DNA of 22,169 bases from JAVBLG01 sp031553655 (GTDB lineage Bacteria; Desulfobacterota; Desulfovibrionia; Desulfovibrionales; Desulfovibrionaceae). The DNA is taken from NCBI GenBank assembly GCA_031553655.1, contig JAVBLG010000112.1, positions 1 through 22,169 on the forward strand, given 5' to 3'. The notes below the pieces were generated by a model that made no database searches, had not been told where the DNA came from, and saw nothing but the letters and a program-made list of their open reading frames with translations. Positions 22,123-22,169 of this stretch are shown here, piece after piece (within the stretch, counting starts at the first letter, position 1; every line of letters begins with the position of its first letter). A program made the position numbers and the translations under genes.

Positions 22123-22169
22123 ATACAAATGTTTTTGGTACTGGTGGATGGGGGTCTGTGGGACGGAGG

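Overview
The window looks like ordinary chromosome of a Gram-negative bacterium with moderate GC. I think it is most likely Desulfovibrio-like (Desulfobacterota). That placement is inference: it rests on the gene order ispE, tRNA-Gln, prs, rplY, pth, rho, on an ilvB-ilvN-ilvC cluster preceded by yggT and a YdcH-type gene, and on the density of large sensor kinases. No 16S gene or other strict marker is present.

Left block (1-5915, minus strand). A probable transcription unit reads from a FemAB/GNAT-like gene through a HAD phosphatase, a YggT membrane protein, a YdcH/DUF465 small protein, and then ilvB, ilvN and ilvC. The last three encode acetolactate synthase (large and small subunits) and ketol-acid reductoisomerase, the first two steps of valine/isoleucine synthesis. 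The unit ends in a 150-bp interrupted palindrome that overlaps the ilvC stop codon.

Middle block (6099-16739, alternating strands). This is a signalling region. It holds a cytoplasmic YcgR-like PilZ protein (+), a membrane hybrid histidine kinase with REC and Hpt domains (-), a membrane dCache-HAMP-GGDEF-EAL protein (+), and a 1359-residue hybrid kinase (-) with two different periplasmic binding-protein domains, two PAS domains and two receivers. The PilZ and GGDEF-EAL proteins imply c-di-GMP signalling. The kinases could feed it, but no dedicated response regulator is visible. Both convergent junctions in this block carry copies of one dispersed palindromic repeat.

Right block (16802-21901, minus strand). 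Housekeeping genes run ispE (isoprenoid synthesis), tRNA-Gln(UUG), prs (PRPP synthase), rplY (bL25), pth (peptidyl-tRNA hydrolase) and rho (termination factor). Rho has a 92-residue Pro/Ala/Ser/Thr/Glu-rich N-terminal extension and a hairpin-rich leader that contains a half copy of the repeat. The far right end is a non-coding, hairpin-dense stretch with another repeat copy.

I found no CRISPR array, insertion sequence, prophage or rRNA, and no clear new multi-gene system. The most unusual material is the repeat family (71-aligned sites at 7071, 12539, 18443 and 22047), the coaxial double palindrome at 38-187, and the double-sensor hybrid kinase.
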